From assembly GCA_013388835.1 (NCBI GenBank), contig JACAEL010000006.1, positions 53,167-117,166 on the forward strand: DNA of 64,000 nt. The letters run 5' to 3'. Each line of letters opens with the position of its first letter. Position 1 is the first letter of the stretch. The DNA comes from Candidatus Thorarchaeota archaeon. Lineage in GTDB: Archaea; Asgardarchaeota; Thorarchaeia; Thorarchaeales; Thorarchaeaceae. The notes under the pieces are model-generated. The model was not told where the DNA came from, did not search any database, and worked only from the letters and a program-made list of their open reading frames with translations. Both the position numbers and the translations under genes were made by a program. Positions 8,056-17,471 of this stretch are shown here, piece by piece.

Positions 8056-9126
8056 ATGCACTACTGCTTTTGGGTGTGGTCTTTGGTAGACGAAACATGT
8101 GAAACATACGGCAGCCCTTCTTGGTCATGCCAAGAGTGCGGCGGGAATCTTGTGATTAACAGAGGTCACGTTGTGTGTGCAGAGTGCGGGCTTGTGAACT
8201 CGCGAGAGTATGTCCACCCGACGTATCAGATGGGAGAAAACTATGACAGTGATGGTCACGATGCTACATCATACGTGTCCCTCGGGAACCGGATGCACAT
8301 AGTCGATGGACTAGGGAGCTACATAGGGTTCCACAGGGATGCGTACTTTAGGGATGCGCACGGTCAAGCTATGTCAGGGAAGGACCAACGCAAGTTTAAG
8401 CGCCTGAAGTCAGTCTACAGCACTCGTGTGAGGATTGGTCGCGATGAAGCGAAATACCGTGCTCTGCGAACGCTGAACCACGTATCCAAGCTTCTTATGC
8501 TCACGGAACAGGTCCGTGACCGTACTGCATACCTGTACAAGAAGATTGCAGAGTCAGGGGAAAGAGTCAGCAACAACATACTCTTAATGGCGGTGTGTCT
8601 TCTGACGGCGGTGCGAGAATTCAGGGAGGGAGCACCGATAACACTCGAGGAGATTGCAGACGTCTTCGAGAAGTGTGGACATAGAGTGAACGTCAGGGCA
8701 ATTGTCCGGGAGTCTTCTCGACTGAGGTCGCTTACTGGATATTGTCCGTCTGTCAGGAAGCCGGAGGACTACATACCTCGAGTAATATCAATGCTAATGA
8801 ACGATTCCAAGGTCCTGAGCAAGTTGAGAGTGCGGAGCTGGAACCCCAAAGACTACGAGATTCTTCTTCGCGAGCGAATAGCTCAGGTCCTAAGTCTAAT
8901 CCCCCCTTCGAAGCGAGGTGGAAGAAACCCTTTCATCTTCACCGTATCCGCAGCCTACGCTGCAGACCGCATGATTGCCAAGGAGACTGGCAGAAAGGCG
9001 GCACTAACTCAGAAACTTGTATCAAGAGCAACCCAGGTAGCCGAGTACAGCATCAGAGATCACTTTGGGATGATGAAGGACGCAGTAGAAGCAGCGGCCA
9101 CACTCGCAGTGCCAAACCAAGCGTGA
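8056..9126 (+). CDS. tfb: Transcription initiation factor TFB (TFIIB homologue), divergent
   Basis: TFB bridges TBP-bound promoters and RNA polymerase. The N-terminal zinc ribbon is clear: CQECGGNLVINRGHVVCAEC (about residues 25-44), followed by GLVNSREYVH. A B-reader/linker region and two cyclin repeats come next (first about 130-220, second about 245-345 with NPFIFTVSAAYAADRMIA). The length of 356 is slightly longer than typical (about 300-330) because of an unusual leader with aromatic and Cys residues (MHYCFWVW). No internal start precedes the ribbon, so the 8056 ATG is accepted. The cyclin repeats look divergent, so it may be a specialised TFB paralogue. Confidence 0.85.
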   Translation: MHYCFWVWSLVDETCETYGSPSWSCQECGGNLVINRGHVVCAECGLVNSREYVHPTYQMGENYDSDGHDATSYVSLGNRMHIVDGLGSYIGFHRDAYFRDAHGQAMSGKDQRKFKRLKSVYSTRVRIGRDEAKYRALRTLNHVSKLLMLTEQVRDRTAYLYKKIAESGERVSNNILLMAVCLLTAVREFREGAPITLEEIADVFEKCGHRVNVRAIVRESSRLRSLTGYCPSVRKPEDYIPRVISMLMNDSKVLSKLRVRSWNPKDYEILLRERIAQVLSLIPPSKRGGRNPFIFTVSAAYAADRMIAKETGRKAALTQKLVSRATQVAEYSIRDHFGMMKDAVEAAATLAVPNQA

Positions 9127-9178
9127 AGATGCTCTACGAGCATAAGATGAAACATTGTGACGGTTAAGGCGATAGTGA

Positions 9179-10894
9179 ATGACAATGGAAGGTCACACGA
9201 GAACCAAGCTGTGTCCCAAGTCAAGGTGCTCAGAATGTGCTGACGCGCCGTTTCCCGATTGCATTGACAATCCCGTGTCAGGTGGAGAAGGTAGGTCGGA
9301 CTCGGTCATGCTTCTTGAACCAGAGAGAAACACAATACACCTGGCACGCTGGGATGAAATTCGACCAGAGGCGCCTCCTTGGGAAGGGGGCGACTGGGAG
9401 TCAGTCTACGTTGAAGGACTATCCCAGAAGAGCGACTTGCTGGACAATGTCATCCGGGCGTACACCGTAGGTCCGTATCTCTCGATCTTCTGCAGGCAAG
9501 AGAACTCTGCGGAGAACCTTCACTTCTTCTTCCCACTTGTCCGCACAGCACTTGAGAGTCGGCTGCTAGACACGGTTTGTGCAATGTCGCAGCCGGTGGA
9601 ATCAGGGCTTCCTCCTCGTAGGATTCCACTTTCAGAGAGAATTCGAAATAGTATGCAGATGAACGAAGCGAGAGTTACTGAGGCACTACCAGAAGTGAGT
9701 CATAGGACAAGGGCAATCGTCTCAGAGGTGGCGGCCCATCGGAACACAGCTCTAGGAAGCATTTTCGCGCTTCTGCTCGACGATGATGTGGAGGAAATCT
9801 ATCTTGACAGACCCGGTCTGCCCCTGTACTTTGACCACAGTGAGCTGGGGAGGTGCGTGTCGTCTGCATATCTGACAGTTTCGGATGTGAGCCGCGTGTG
9901 CACGCTAATTCGCTCTGAGAGCAACCTCCATCTAGACAGAGCAAATCCCTCGCTGAAGACGGACATGTCGTTCGGCAACTCAAGCATGCGGTTTTCCGTG
10001 GCGCTTCCTCCTCTGAGCACTGATGGACTTCACATGGAGATTCGAAAGGCGCGGTGTAACCCGCTAACAATCAGAGAACTGATACACAATGGAACAATGC
10101 CTCGCGATGTTGGGGCTTTGCTTGTCCTAGCTGTCGCTGCCAGATTTAACATCGCAATAACGGGAGGCCCGAGCTCTGGCAAGACGACATTGCTAAACGC
10201 GCTTGACATGACAACTCCTAGACACTGGAGAAAGATCTACATAGAGGATGCAGTAGAAAGCAGAGTGACTGAACAGGGGCATCAAGTGAGGTTCAGGGTA
10301 GACCCGGTCGATGAGGGCAGGGGAAAGCTCAGCAAGAGCAGTGAGATAATCAAGACCCTTCATCGTTCACCAGACTATGTCATTCTGGGTGAAATACAGA
10401 GTATTGAACACAGTCAAGCGCTATTCCAAGCCATGTCAGCAGGCCTGAGAACCATACAGACCTGCCATAGTGACTCAGCTCCGGGTCTGGTGACGAGGTG
10501 GATCAACGACCACGGGATCAAGCCGTCCAGTGTGGCCATGATAGACATGATTGTAACATTAGTGAAGCCAGCACCAGGCAGTTCTGCAAGACGGGTGTCC
10601 CAGATTGTGGAGGTGCGACGGACTGTGAAGGACGGGGTCGTTGAGTTCCTCGGGCTGAATGAGGTATTCGATTGGAAGTGTGGTGTCCTAAGTCAATCAT
10701 GGGCAAAAGACGGGGCCTTTCTGATGAGAGCAAGAGAGGCGGGAGTGGGAACGCATGTTGAAGCTCTCAGCAACGTGTTTCGCTTACTAGATGAGTACAG
10801 TCAGGGGATTAGTCCAGGGGAAGTACGTATTGGGGAGATCCTGTGGAGCTGTGGAAACCCCATGCAGTTTCAGCACAATCTTCAGGGGACTTAA
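9179..10894 (+). CDS. Type II/IV secretion system ATPase (GspE/VirB11/TadA family)
   Basis: A hexameric traffic ATPase that would power assembly of a pilus or secretion apparatus at the membrane. The C-terminal half carries Walker A GGPSSGKTT (about 328-336), the Asp box (YIEDAVESR), Walker B YVILGEIQS (about 400) and the His box (TIQTCHSDS). The N-terminal half (about 1-200) is a family-typical alpha/beta domain; its first 40 residues contain four clustered Cys (CPKSRCSECADAPFPDC), perhaps a metal site. It lies 24 bp before a small membrane protein, probably an operon. A HerA/VirB4-like ATPase follows 2.7 kb downstream. It could serve archaellum-like pili, adhesion pili or DNA uptake; no archaellin genes are present. 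Confidence 0.82.
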   Translation: MTMEGHTRTKLCPKSRCSECADAPFPDCIDNPVSGGEGRSDSVMLLEPERNTIHLARWDEIRPEAPPWEGGDWESVYVEGLSQKSDLLDNVIRAYTVGPYLSIFCRQENSAENLHFFFPLVRTALESRLLDTVCAMSQPVESGLPPRRIPLSERIRNSMQMNEARVTEALPEVSHRTRAIVSEVAAHRNTALGSIFALLLDDDVEEIYLDRPGLPLYFDHSELGRCVSSAYLTVSDVSRVCTLIRSESNLHLDRANPSLKTDMSFGNSSMRFSVALPPLSTDGLHMEIRKARCNPLTIRELIHNGTMPRDVGALLVLAVAARFNIAITGGPSSGKTTLLNALDMTTPRHWRKIYIEDAVESRVTEQGHQVRFRVDPVDEGRGKLSKSSEIIKTLHRSPDYVILGEIQSIEHSQALFQAMSAGLRTIQTCHSDSAPGLVTRWINDHGIKPSSVAMIDMIVTLVKPAPGSSARRVSQIVEVRRTVKDGVVEFLGLNEVFDWKCGVLSQSWAKDGAFLMRAREAGVGTHVEALSNVFRLLDEYSQGISPGEVRIGEILWSCGNPMQFQHNLQGT

Positions 10895-10918
10895 TATCCG
10901 CTGGAAAACACGCTGATA

Positions 10919-11137
10919 GTGATGTATATGAATCTAGACAGAGAAGGAATCCGCACTGACGAAGGAGGAGGTCCCCTTGTTGAGGAGAGTCTCCTCCTTG
11001 GAATCGCTGTGGTGACTGTTTCAATTGTCATTGCCGTGATTTTACAGGCAACGGGTTGGGCACAGAACATAGTCAACAGCCTGATGCAGATTCTGCAGGA
11101 TAGCTGGGCAAACCTCTCCGACCTCTTTGGACCGTGA
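10919..11137 (+). CDS. Small one-helix membrane protein, pilin-like
   Basis: A 72-residue protein with a charged N-terminus (NLDREGIRTDEGGGPLVEES), one strong hydrophobic helix (LLLGIAVVTVSIVIAVIL) and an amphipathic C-terminal helix (ALNxxQDSW-type). The Glu pair directly before the hydrophobic helix recalls type IV pilin-like proteins, but no class III cleavage signal (KG/RG followed by the helix) is convincing. Its position 24 bp after the secretion ATPase suggests it is a structural subunit or membrane anchor of that machine. The exact start among the first Met codons is uncertain. Confidence 0.6.
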   Translation: MMYMNLDREGIRTDEGGGPLVEESLLLGIAVVTVSIVIAVILQATGWAQNIVNSLMQILQDSWANLSDLFGP

Positions 11138-11351
11138 ACCGATACGGACTCTTGCATGAATCGTTCCTACCGGTCACCTTAGGTCTGGAACTGGCACATG
11201 GGATGACCTTTTGTGCCGTGCTCGTACGAATCAGGCAGCGCGACAATCCCTCTGCAGATTCGGGACAAGACTTATGCAACAGAGTCACCAATACGGAAAG
11301 CCTTATTTTGGGTGAGTCCGCGTCTGGACTCTGCTCCGGACTGGTGTCACT

Positions 11352-11462
11352 GCTCCGGTAGAGTCATCGCACATCTTTCTGCGGTGTTGCCGAGTGTAGT
11401 CCGGCCCAGCATGGAGGACTCTCGATCCTCCGACCCGGGTTCAAATCCCGGCCGGAGCACCA
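11352..11462 (+). tRNA. tRNA-Glu (CTC) with an insertion of about 33 nt between acceptor and D-arm
   Basis: The 5' acceptor strand GCTCCGG (11352-11358) pairs with CCGGAGC (11452-11458), followed by A73 and an encoded CCA. A D-arm with box A GTGTAGTCCGG is followed by anticodon stem GAGGA, loop CTCTCGA (anticodon CTC at 11421-11423), stem TCCTC, and a perfect T-arm CCCGGGTTCAAATCCCGG. The D-arm starts about 33 nt later than it should. This implies a small intron right after the acceptor stem, around position 8/9, instead of the canonical 37/38. The D-arm and T-arm match archaeal tRNA-Glu closely. Confidence 0.85.
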
Positions 11463-11468
11463 TGGGGC

Positions 11469-13445
11469 TCATTCGACGAGTGACCTTCGAGCGATTGAGG
11501 GCAGTAGGGCGATTAGTACCGAGAATAAGATACCAAACGTGAACACGGATACACCTAAGCCCTGAGCAGACATTAGCTGGTCTGGCGTGAACGCGAGGAC
11601 AACATAGCCAGTCGAACGGGAGAGACAGGACGACTCTTCTATTGAGTAGAGAAGGATGCATTCACCAGGCTTTGCTGGAACAGGGAGAAACAGAGTCACG
11701 ACGCCTTCATTGTCAGTAGATGAAGTGAATTGGGTCGAGAGCCATTCAAAGATCACCTCCAGACCGGACAGTATGGTCCCGTTGAGTGCTCGCGCCATCA
11801 GTTTCGCCCGAACCTCCTGAAGAGGGGCTACAACCGAATAGGATTCTAGCTCCAACAGAACAGGCATGAGTCTCTGCACGGGCAGTGAAAACGAATAGGT
11901 GCAACCCAGCTCATAAGCATGGGGATTCAATTCATAGGAGGCCAGAATTGAATAGACACCGTCAGTCTTGGGGGCTGTGATGGTGAACCTTACCACGCCC
12001 TGCCCATCGGTTGAACACACACTTGTGTTCTGGGCCTCTAGACCATAAGCGACCTGTCGACCTACGAGAAAGCCGCTACTGCTTGAAAGACGCAAACAGA
12101 CAGTGACGGGCTGGTTGGGAGATGCTATAGAGATGATGCTGCTGTTTAGAAAGACGAGGAAGGGCTGAATCCAAACCTCAGTGTAAACATGGACTGTCGA
12201 GTTGAACAAGTATGGGTTCGAGAGGGTAATGAGAAAGCCTCGTGGACCCACCAGTCCATAGACATACACGACCGCCTCACCAGTGGAGGTAGGACCCAAT
12301 ACACCGGATGAGCTGAATCCAGATGCAAGGTCTAGCACGGTGAAAGGAAGTCCGGGCAGACCTCGATTGAAGTCATCAGTAACACTGATGATGAACGAAG
12401 AGTTCTCTCCAAGTACGAGCCTCTCCGAAATGGAAACATTAGTTCTGGCGTTTCCGAATACAGACAACTCCAAGGATATCGAGCAACCACTAAAACGTTC
12501 GTTGCCCAAGTACTGCAATGATAGAGTGTGGGAGCCCAAGGTGAACTGTCGGTCAATTGTAAGAACAAACAGCACATCGCCAGAGGAGTTGGAGGAGGTT
12601 TCAAGAATCCTGATGCCGTCAAGAAAGACTCCTATCGCTGAAGGGGGAGCACCTTGGAGCTTCGCATGCACATTGACTGACTCATTCAGGAGGACATGAG
12701 TCCTGAGTTCAGAGGCGATTACTAGCGAGGTTTCGAGCCGCTGAATGGTGACTGTGAGAGAGTCCTCTGCACCCATCAGGAAGAGGGACGCATTTCCGGG
12801 ATAGACAATTCGTATCTCATTGTCGCCCAGAGTGTACCAGTTATCTAGACATGGTATACGAAAACCAATGTAGCCCGTCGAATTAGTAACGCCCTGTGCA
12901 AGCATCATGTCATTGCCATAGACTTGCACAAGCCCCCCTATGATTGGAGTACCCGAATCATCCAATAGAGTCACTGTGAGCACAATGTCATCACTAGGGG
13001 CTAGAGCAGAGGTCTGAATGTTTGAATGAACTGTGGTCCGAGCGAAGAGCAAGAATGTAGATTGCATACAGCTTGGCCAGAGGGCAAGTGACTCGTTTCC
13101 TCTGAAAGTAGCATTGATTACCGTGAAGCCGAGAGGATGATTGGAGGCTGGAGTCCATAGAATGCTCGCACGACCTTCATTGTCAGTTATACCAAAGCCA
13201 AGATACTCATTGGTGGTTTCATCAAAGAACTCGACCCTTTGATCGGGAACAGGATTGCCATATGTACCGTTTTGAAGAAGATATGCAGCGAGTATCACAT
13301 CCTCGCCTCTCACGACGACGAGTTCCTCGTCTGCTGCAACACCGTCAACTCCACCACCCAGCATGAAGAGCACCATTGCGACAAGCCCGACGATGAAACA
13401 CCTCAATCTCATGGTTTTGAATCCAGCTCCCTTAGCATCTTTCAA
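11469..13445 (-). CDS. Membrane-anchored Ig-like repeat surface protein
   Basis: 658 residues. An N-terminal signal sequence (LRCFIVGLVAMVLFMLGGG) is followed by repeated Ig-like beta-sandwich units of about 95 residues, with recurrent phrases such as GTPIIGGLVQVYG, STGYIGFRIP and FTLGSHTLSLQYLGNERF. A C-terminal transmembrane helix (GVSVFTFGILFSVLIALLP) then a basic tail (SIARRS) anchors it in the membrane. Numerous NxS/T sequons suggest glycosylation. The organisation is that of a cell-envelope stalk or adhesin. It is related in style to the proteins at 4740-7412 and 53808-64000. Its 3' end stops 7 bp from the tRNA-Glu CCA end. Confidence 0.8.
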   Translation of the reverse strand: MKDAKGAGFKTMRLRCFIVGLVAMVLFMLGGGVDGVAADEELVVVRGEDVILAAYLLQNGTYGNPVPDQRVEFFDETTNEYLGFGITDNEGRASILWTPASNHPLGFTVINATFRGNESLALWPSCMQSTFLLFARTTVHSNIQTSALAPSDDIVLTVTLLDDSGTPIIGGLVQVYGNDMMLAQGVTNSTGYIGFRIPCLDNWYTLGDNEIRIVYPGNASLFLMGAEDSLTVTIQRLETSLVIASELRTHVLLNESVNVHAKLQGAPPSAIGVFLDGIRILETSSNSSGDVLFVLTIDRQFTLGSHTLSLQYLGNERFSGCSISLELSVFGNARTNVSISERLVLGENSSFIISVTDDFNRGLPGLPFTVLDLASGFSSSGVLGPTSTGEAVVYVYGLVGPRGFLITLSNPYLFNSTVHVYTEVWIQPFLVFLNSSIISIASPNQPVTVCLRLSSSSGFLVGRQVAYGLEAQNTSVCSTDGQGVVRFTITAPKTDGVYSILASYELNPHAYELGCTYSFSLPVQRLMPVLLELESYSVVAPLQEVRAKLMARALNGTILSGLEVIFEWLSTQFTSSTDNEGVVTLFLPVPAKPGECILLYSIEESSCLSRSTGYVVLAFTPDQLMSAQGLGVSVFTFGILFSVLIALLPSIARRSLVE

Positions 13446-13505
13446 TCGTCGAAACGTCTACATCCTTGGAATGAATCACGACTGAGTGCCTCGACAATAG
13501 AATAT

Positions 13506-13541
13506 AACCTCCTACAATGCGCTACGGGCGGGTAGGAGGTT
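13506..13541. promoter_or_regulatory. Perfect 10-bp inverted repeat between divergent genes
   Basis: AACCTCCTAC at 13506-13515 and GTAGGAGGTT at 13532-13541 are perfect complements separated by 16 nt. The element sits between the divergent surface protein (start 13445) and the HerA-like ATPase (start 13623). It could be an operator for both or a structured leader; no T-tract follows, so a terminator is unlikely. Confidence 0.45.
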
Positions 13542-13622
13542 TGTGGGGGTTCATATTGCTTCGTGATGCACCGAGTGGTGGAGCCTTCACGGACCCAAGT
13601 CACCTGAGCACATCAGGGGCGG

Positions 13623-16600
13623 ATGGCACAACGAATGACAGACGGAGAAGAACGCACGGGGACAGTCCATTCACGGGGTCAGCGATTTGACCTCCAGATG
13701 GTCCCAAGAATCTGCTGGCTTCTTGTACTCGCATGCACCGGGGTGTATTATGTCACCGCGTACCTACTCCCTCTGGGCGGTATGCTTGCGCCCCCGGCCT
13801 ACGGATTCAAGTACTCCTTCGAAGTGATCATCGTGGTGGTGCTGTGTGTCGTTTCAATGTTGAATGCGGCAATCTCGAATCGCGCGCATGATACCCGGAC
13901 AGAAGTTCAGGACGACATCGTCTACTTTCATTTGGGCAGCAAGTTCTTTGGTACAACTGCTCTGGAACTGACATCAGTCTCCTCTTCAGTGCAATATGAG
14001 ACTGATGCGCCACCACACTACAACACGAGTATGTTGTTGGCTATGCGAAGCGGAATGACAAAGGGGACCGTAACAACCTATGAGGTTGGCGTATCAGGTG
14101 GCGAACCATTCGTCCGGCTCCTAATATCTGCGAAGTCCAGCAGCATGGACGAAATCAGGGAAACACTGAGAAGAGAAGCAATGAGGCTTGAGGCGGTCTT
14201 GGTTGCATCACTAGCCAGCGTCGAGATCTCCCAGATAAGGGGAGAGTCTCTCAAACAGGTCATCTCAGAACACCTGATTGATGATGAGGGTGGGGCAGTC
14301 CGGGGCAGTACGGGAGCACAGGCAGAGGGTACTCTCCTAATCATTCTGAAGGGCGTTCCTAGAGTCACGCCAGCTGTTAACCGCTCTCAGATTGGCGCTC
14401 TTCTGTCCAGTCTTCTCAAACAGGGTTGTGAAGCAAGGTTCTCGTGCACCTTTTCATCTGCAGACTCTCGTCGAGAGAAGAGAAGACTGGAAGGAGAGTG
14501 GCGAGCAATTCGGGACAAGGAGAAGAAGAAGAACGACTCCCTTGGGGACCAAACTCGCAAGCAACACCTGCTGGACAGATATCAGACAATTCAGAACGAG
14601 GAGGGGTGGTTTGATGTGTCATCCTACATGATAGTGAGTACGAGAGAGGCTTCAATGGGAGGGGTTCAGGACGGCGCCATTGGTCTAGCCCTATCCATCT
14701 GGGGCGGAAACGGTCTCAAGATTGCAACATGTACCAAACTCAGTGAGGCCTTGAAGTATAGGATGCTAACAAGGCGACACCTTAAGCCCCAGAAGCTATA
14801 TGCCGATGCACTTGCAGCGTACGTGAACACACCGAATGAACAGATACCTGTTGTTTCAAGCACCCCTCCACCCACGTTTCCGATACCTCACAAGTCGCTG
14901 GTGGACAACGAGATACATGTCGGATGGACTGTGTATGGGAATCGGCTTCTGAATCCGGTCGGGCTCAAACCCGAATGGCTTAGGGAACATGTGGCTGTGC
15001 TTGGTGCCACCGGGACAGGAAAGACCACCTTGGTAAAGCGAATCATAGCCGAGCTCAGCACCAAAACGAATGTGCCTTGGTGGATCTTTGATGTGAAGGG
15101 TTCAGAGTACACCGAACTGGCAACTGTAGGTGCAGATGATGTACTTGTCCTAAGACCTGGCATTGATCCCGCGTTCACAATAGACCTCGTCGATGCAGAG
15201 GTGGATACACCCCAGTCCACGTTCACCATTCTTAGAGAGCTGATACGCGAACGCAACACATCGTCAGACTTGTCTCCAGCGATGGAGCGCCTGCTGAAAG
15301 AGGCAGTCATGGACATGGTGGAAAGGGGAAAGGGGTCGGGGTCTGCAGAAGCTCTGGTAGAAAGCGTGAGAAGACTCTCGGAAGAAGACCGCATCGGAGT
15401 GATGACCAGAGACGCACTGCTGAACAGACTTGAGGTCATATCAGGGGAGCCCCTCGGAAGAGTACTGAGAGGGGGTCAGGACGCTGTCAAGATATCTAGT
15501 CTCTTGGGAAAGCGGGTGATATTTGACCTTAGACATATAGCTCGCAGTGGAGGTATGGAGGCTGCGAGACTACTGTACAATCTGGTTGCCAAGAGGATAT
15601 TCGATGCTGGCATGAAACGAGGCATATCTCCGGGACTTCGTCATGTTGTTGTACTAGAGGAGGCAAGCAACCTGATTCCCGAGAGTTATACAAGGTCTAC
15701 TGCTGCCGATGTCACAACTGGCGAGTCCATGGTGATGCTGCAGAGAGCAACGGGACAAGGGGTCATTGTTGTATCGACTCGCCCCAATGTATCATCCAAT
15801 GTGTTGGCAAATACTGCAACCAAGTTTGTGTTTCGCCTGCCATATGACAGCAGTCTGGGAGCGAAACTCCTGTCAATCGATGAACATCAAGAAAGGCATC
15901 TCAGATCATTAAGAGTGGGTCGCGCCTTGGCATCCATTCCTTCTCTGGAAGCATTCGAGGTGTCCACAGAGCCCTTCAATGTTGAACAGTACCAAGTTGA
16001 GGCGCCACGTTTGCCATCCGAAAGACTGCAAGAGGAAGCCATTATATCACGGTTCGATTCACAAGCATATGAGGAGGAGTCACCCGAATCGGACTTGGGA
16101 GTCAAGGATGAGGACCGCGAAGGGAAAGTATCCTGTGCATCAGAGTCTCATGCTAGTCCACAGGACTCGATGACATCAATGGTCGTGCCAGAGGGAGCCA
16201 CTGAGATTCGCAATCACATTGCTGCATTGTTGGCGTCAAAGACCTATGCGACCGTGAGTGAAATCCGCCGAATGCTCTCAGCCGTGGACTCCTTTACAGA
16301 TGACGACTTTGCAGCACTGGTTCATGAGATGGTGTCAAAGGGGAGCATAGTGAGAGAGGCCATTCCTCTTGTTGAGGGCGGCTTTGTCTATGCTCTGCCA
16401 GGAAATGGGCATAGAGCAGTCAAGCGCGTAATCATGGATTACATACTTGAAGGACTAGGGGGTTGCTTTGAGGTCCAAGAGAAGGAGTTGGAGGATGGAT
16501 GCAGTCAATTACTCGTTGACGACCATGCCATTATCGTGTTTCCCGAACACCTGAAGACAACGTCGATGGACGACACGGTGGAGCGCATTCGAGGTCACAT

Positions 16601-17471
16601 GAGTCGTTTTGGAAACGAAACCGCGGGGCTCATCGTCATTGTCAGGGGCAGTGTTGCTGCCGCAAAGCTGAGGGAACTAATGGACAAGTCGGATCAGTTT
16701 GATGCTGTTGAGGTAATCTCAGTCTTCCCCAGCTCGCTCGACAAGGCAGTACAGGACTTGGTACAGCGAGCTGGGAGAGCTTCCGTGGCGAGACAAGAGG
16801 AGACAGAGGACTCTTGCGTGGCGAGAGAAGAGATAGATACGGATGCTCCTAGTCAGATCCAATCATACTGTGAGGTGGAGCCTACAAGACCAGGAAGCGT
16901 ACAGCTTCGTCTCTGGGCGGGTCTACTGCAGGACTTTGTTGAACTCAGAGGTGGCCAAGTCAGATGGGCGGAGGCGTTGGAGTTCATAGAAACGACTGCT
17001 CGCCAGTCAAGTCTGCCAAGAGCACTACCTCTCAGCCGGAACTCTGGAGAGAGCGCACTAAAGCGATTACTTGCTGACGAGGTCCTTGTGGCAATTCGAG
17101 CAGGTGAAGACAGAAGACTCATTAGTCTTGATGAGGGGCTTTGGGTGGTCAACGGACCTACCCTCACGAGTTTGAGGGAGAGCGTGGTCCAGGCGCTTCA
17201 GGACGAGCTGAAGCACAAACACGGTCCAGTCTGGAGGAATCATGATGAGTATGATCTGTGTTCAGGCGGCGTATCGTATATCGTGTTTCCCACGCAACAC
17301 CAGCTGAACATGGTGATGAGGATTGGGAAGGGAGAGCACTGCAGGAAGTGCCACTCGCGTAAGACCGTTTGTGTTCTCACCGCTGCAGAGTATGGAGGAG
17401 ATGATGCAGTTGCTACACCAGAATTGCTCCTCAGGACAGTGGAGGAGGGCCTATCTGCGGTGGTCCTCTAG
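13623..17471 (+). CDS. Membrane-anchored HerA/VirB4-like (DUF87) ATPase with long C-terminal extension
   Basis: 1282 residues. Two N-terminal transmembrane helices (WLLVLACTGVYYVTAYLLPL and a second near residues 60-80) are followed by a soluble domain and the HerA-FtsK-type motor. Walker A is GATGTGKTT (about 461-469), Walker B HVVVLEEASNL (about 674), with an arginine/sensor region GQGVIVVSTRPN. The last 480 residues or so form a region with winged-helix-like segments (ALLASKTYATVSEIRRML) and an acidic linker, ending with a CRKC pair. Membrane HerA proteins of this build drive DNA or protein translocation (Ced/VirB4-like); soluble HerA works with NurA in repair, but NurA is absent here. A role in DNA transfer with the VirB11-like ATPase at 9179 is inference. 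Confidence 0.82.
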   Translation: MAQRMTDGEERTGTVHSRGQRFDLQMVPRICWLLVLACTGVYYVTAYLLPLGGMLAPPAYGFKYSFEVIIVVVLCVVSMLNAAISNRAHDTRTEVQDDIVYFHLGSKFFGTTALELTSVSSSVQYETDAPPHYNTSMLLAMRSGMTKGTVTTYEVGVSGGEPFVRLLISAKSSSMDEIRETLRREAMRLEAVLVASLASVEISQIRGESLKQVISEHLIDDEGGAVRGSTGAQAEGTLLIILKGVPRVTPAVNRSQIGALLSSLLKQGCEARFSCTFSSADSRREKRRLEGEWRAIRDKEKKKNDSLGDQTRKQHLLDRYQTIQNEEGWFDVSSYMIVSTREASMGGVQDGAIGLALSIWGGNGLKIATCTKLSEALKYRMLTRRHLKPQKLYADALAAYVNTPNEQIPVVSSTPPPTFPIPHKSLVDNEIHVGWTVYGNRLLNPVGLKPEWLREHVAVLGATGTGKTTLVKRIIAELSTKTNVPWWIFDVKGSEYTELATVGADDVLVLRPGIDPAFTIDLVDAEVDTPQSTFTILRELIRERNTSSDLSPAMERLLKEAVMDMVERGKGSGSAEALVESVRRLSEEDRIGVMTRDALLNRLEVISGEPLGRVLRGGQDAVKISSLLGKRVIFDLRHIARSGGMEAARLLYNLVAKRIFDAGMKRGISPGLRHVVVLEEASNLIPESYTRSTAADVTTGESMVMLQRATGQGVIVVSTRPNVSSNVLANTATKFVFRLPYDSSLGAKLLSIDEHQERHLRSLRVGRALASIPSLEAFEVSTEPFNVEQYQVEAPRLPSERLQEEAIISRFDSQAYEEESPESDLGVKDEDREGKVSCASESHASPQDSMTSMVVPEGATEIRNHIAALLASKTYATVSEIRRMLSAVDSFTDDDFAALVHEMVSKGSIVREAIPLVEGGFVYALPGNGHRAVKRVIMDYILEGLGGCFEVQEKELEDGCSQLLVDDHAIIVFPEHLKTTSMDDTVERIRGHMSRFGNETAGLIVIVRGSVAAAKLRELMDKSDQFDAVEVISVFPSSLDKAVQDLVQRAGRASVARQEETEDSCVAREEIDTDAPSQIQSYCEVEPTRPGSVQLRLWAGLLQDFVELRGGQVRWAEALEFIETTARQSSLPRALPLSRNSGESALKRLLADEVLVAIRAGEDRRLISLDEGLWVVNGPTLTSLRESVVQALQDELKHKHGPVWRNHDEYDLCSGGVSYIVFPTQHQLNMVMRIGKGEHCRKCHSRKTVCVLTAAEYGGDDAVATPELLLRTVEEGLSAVVL

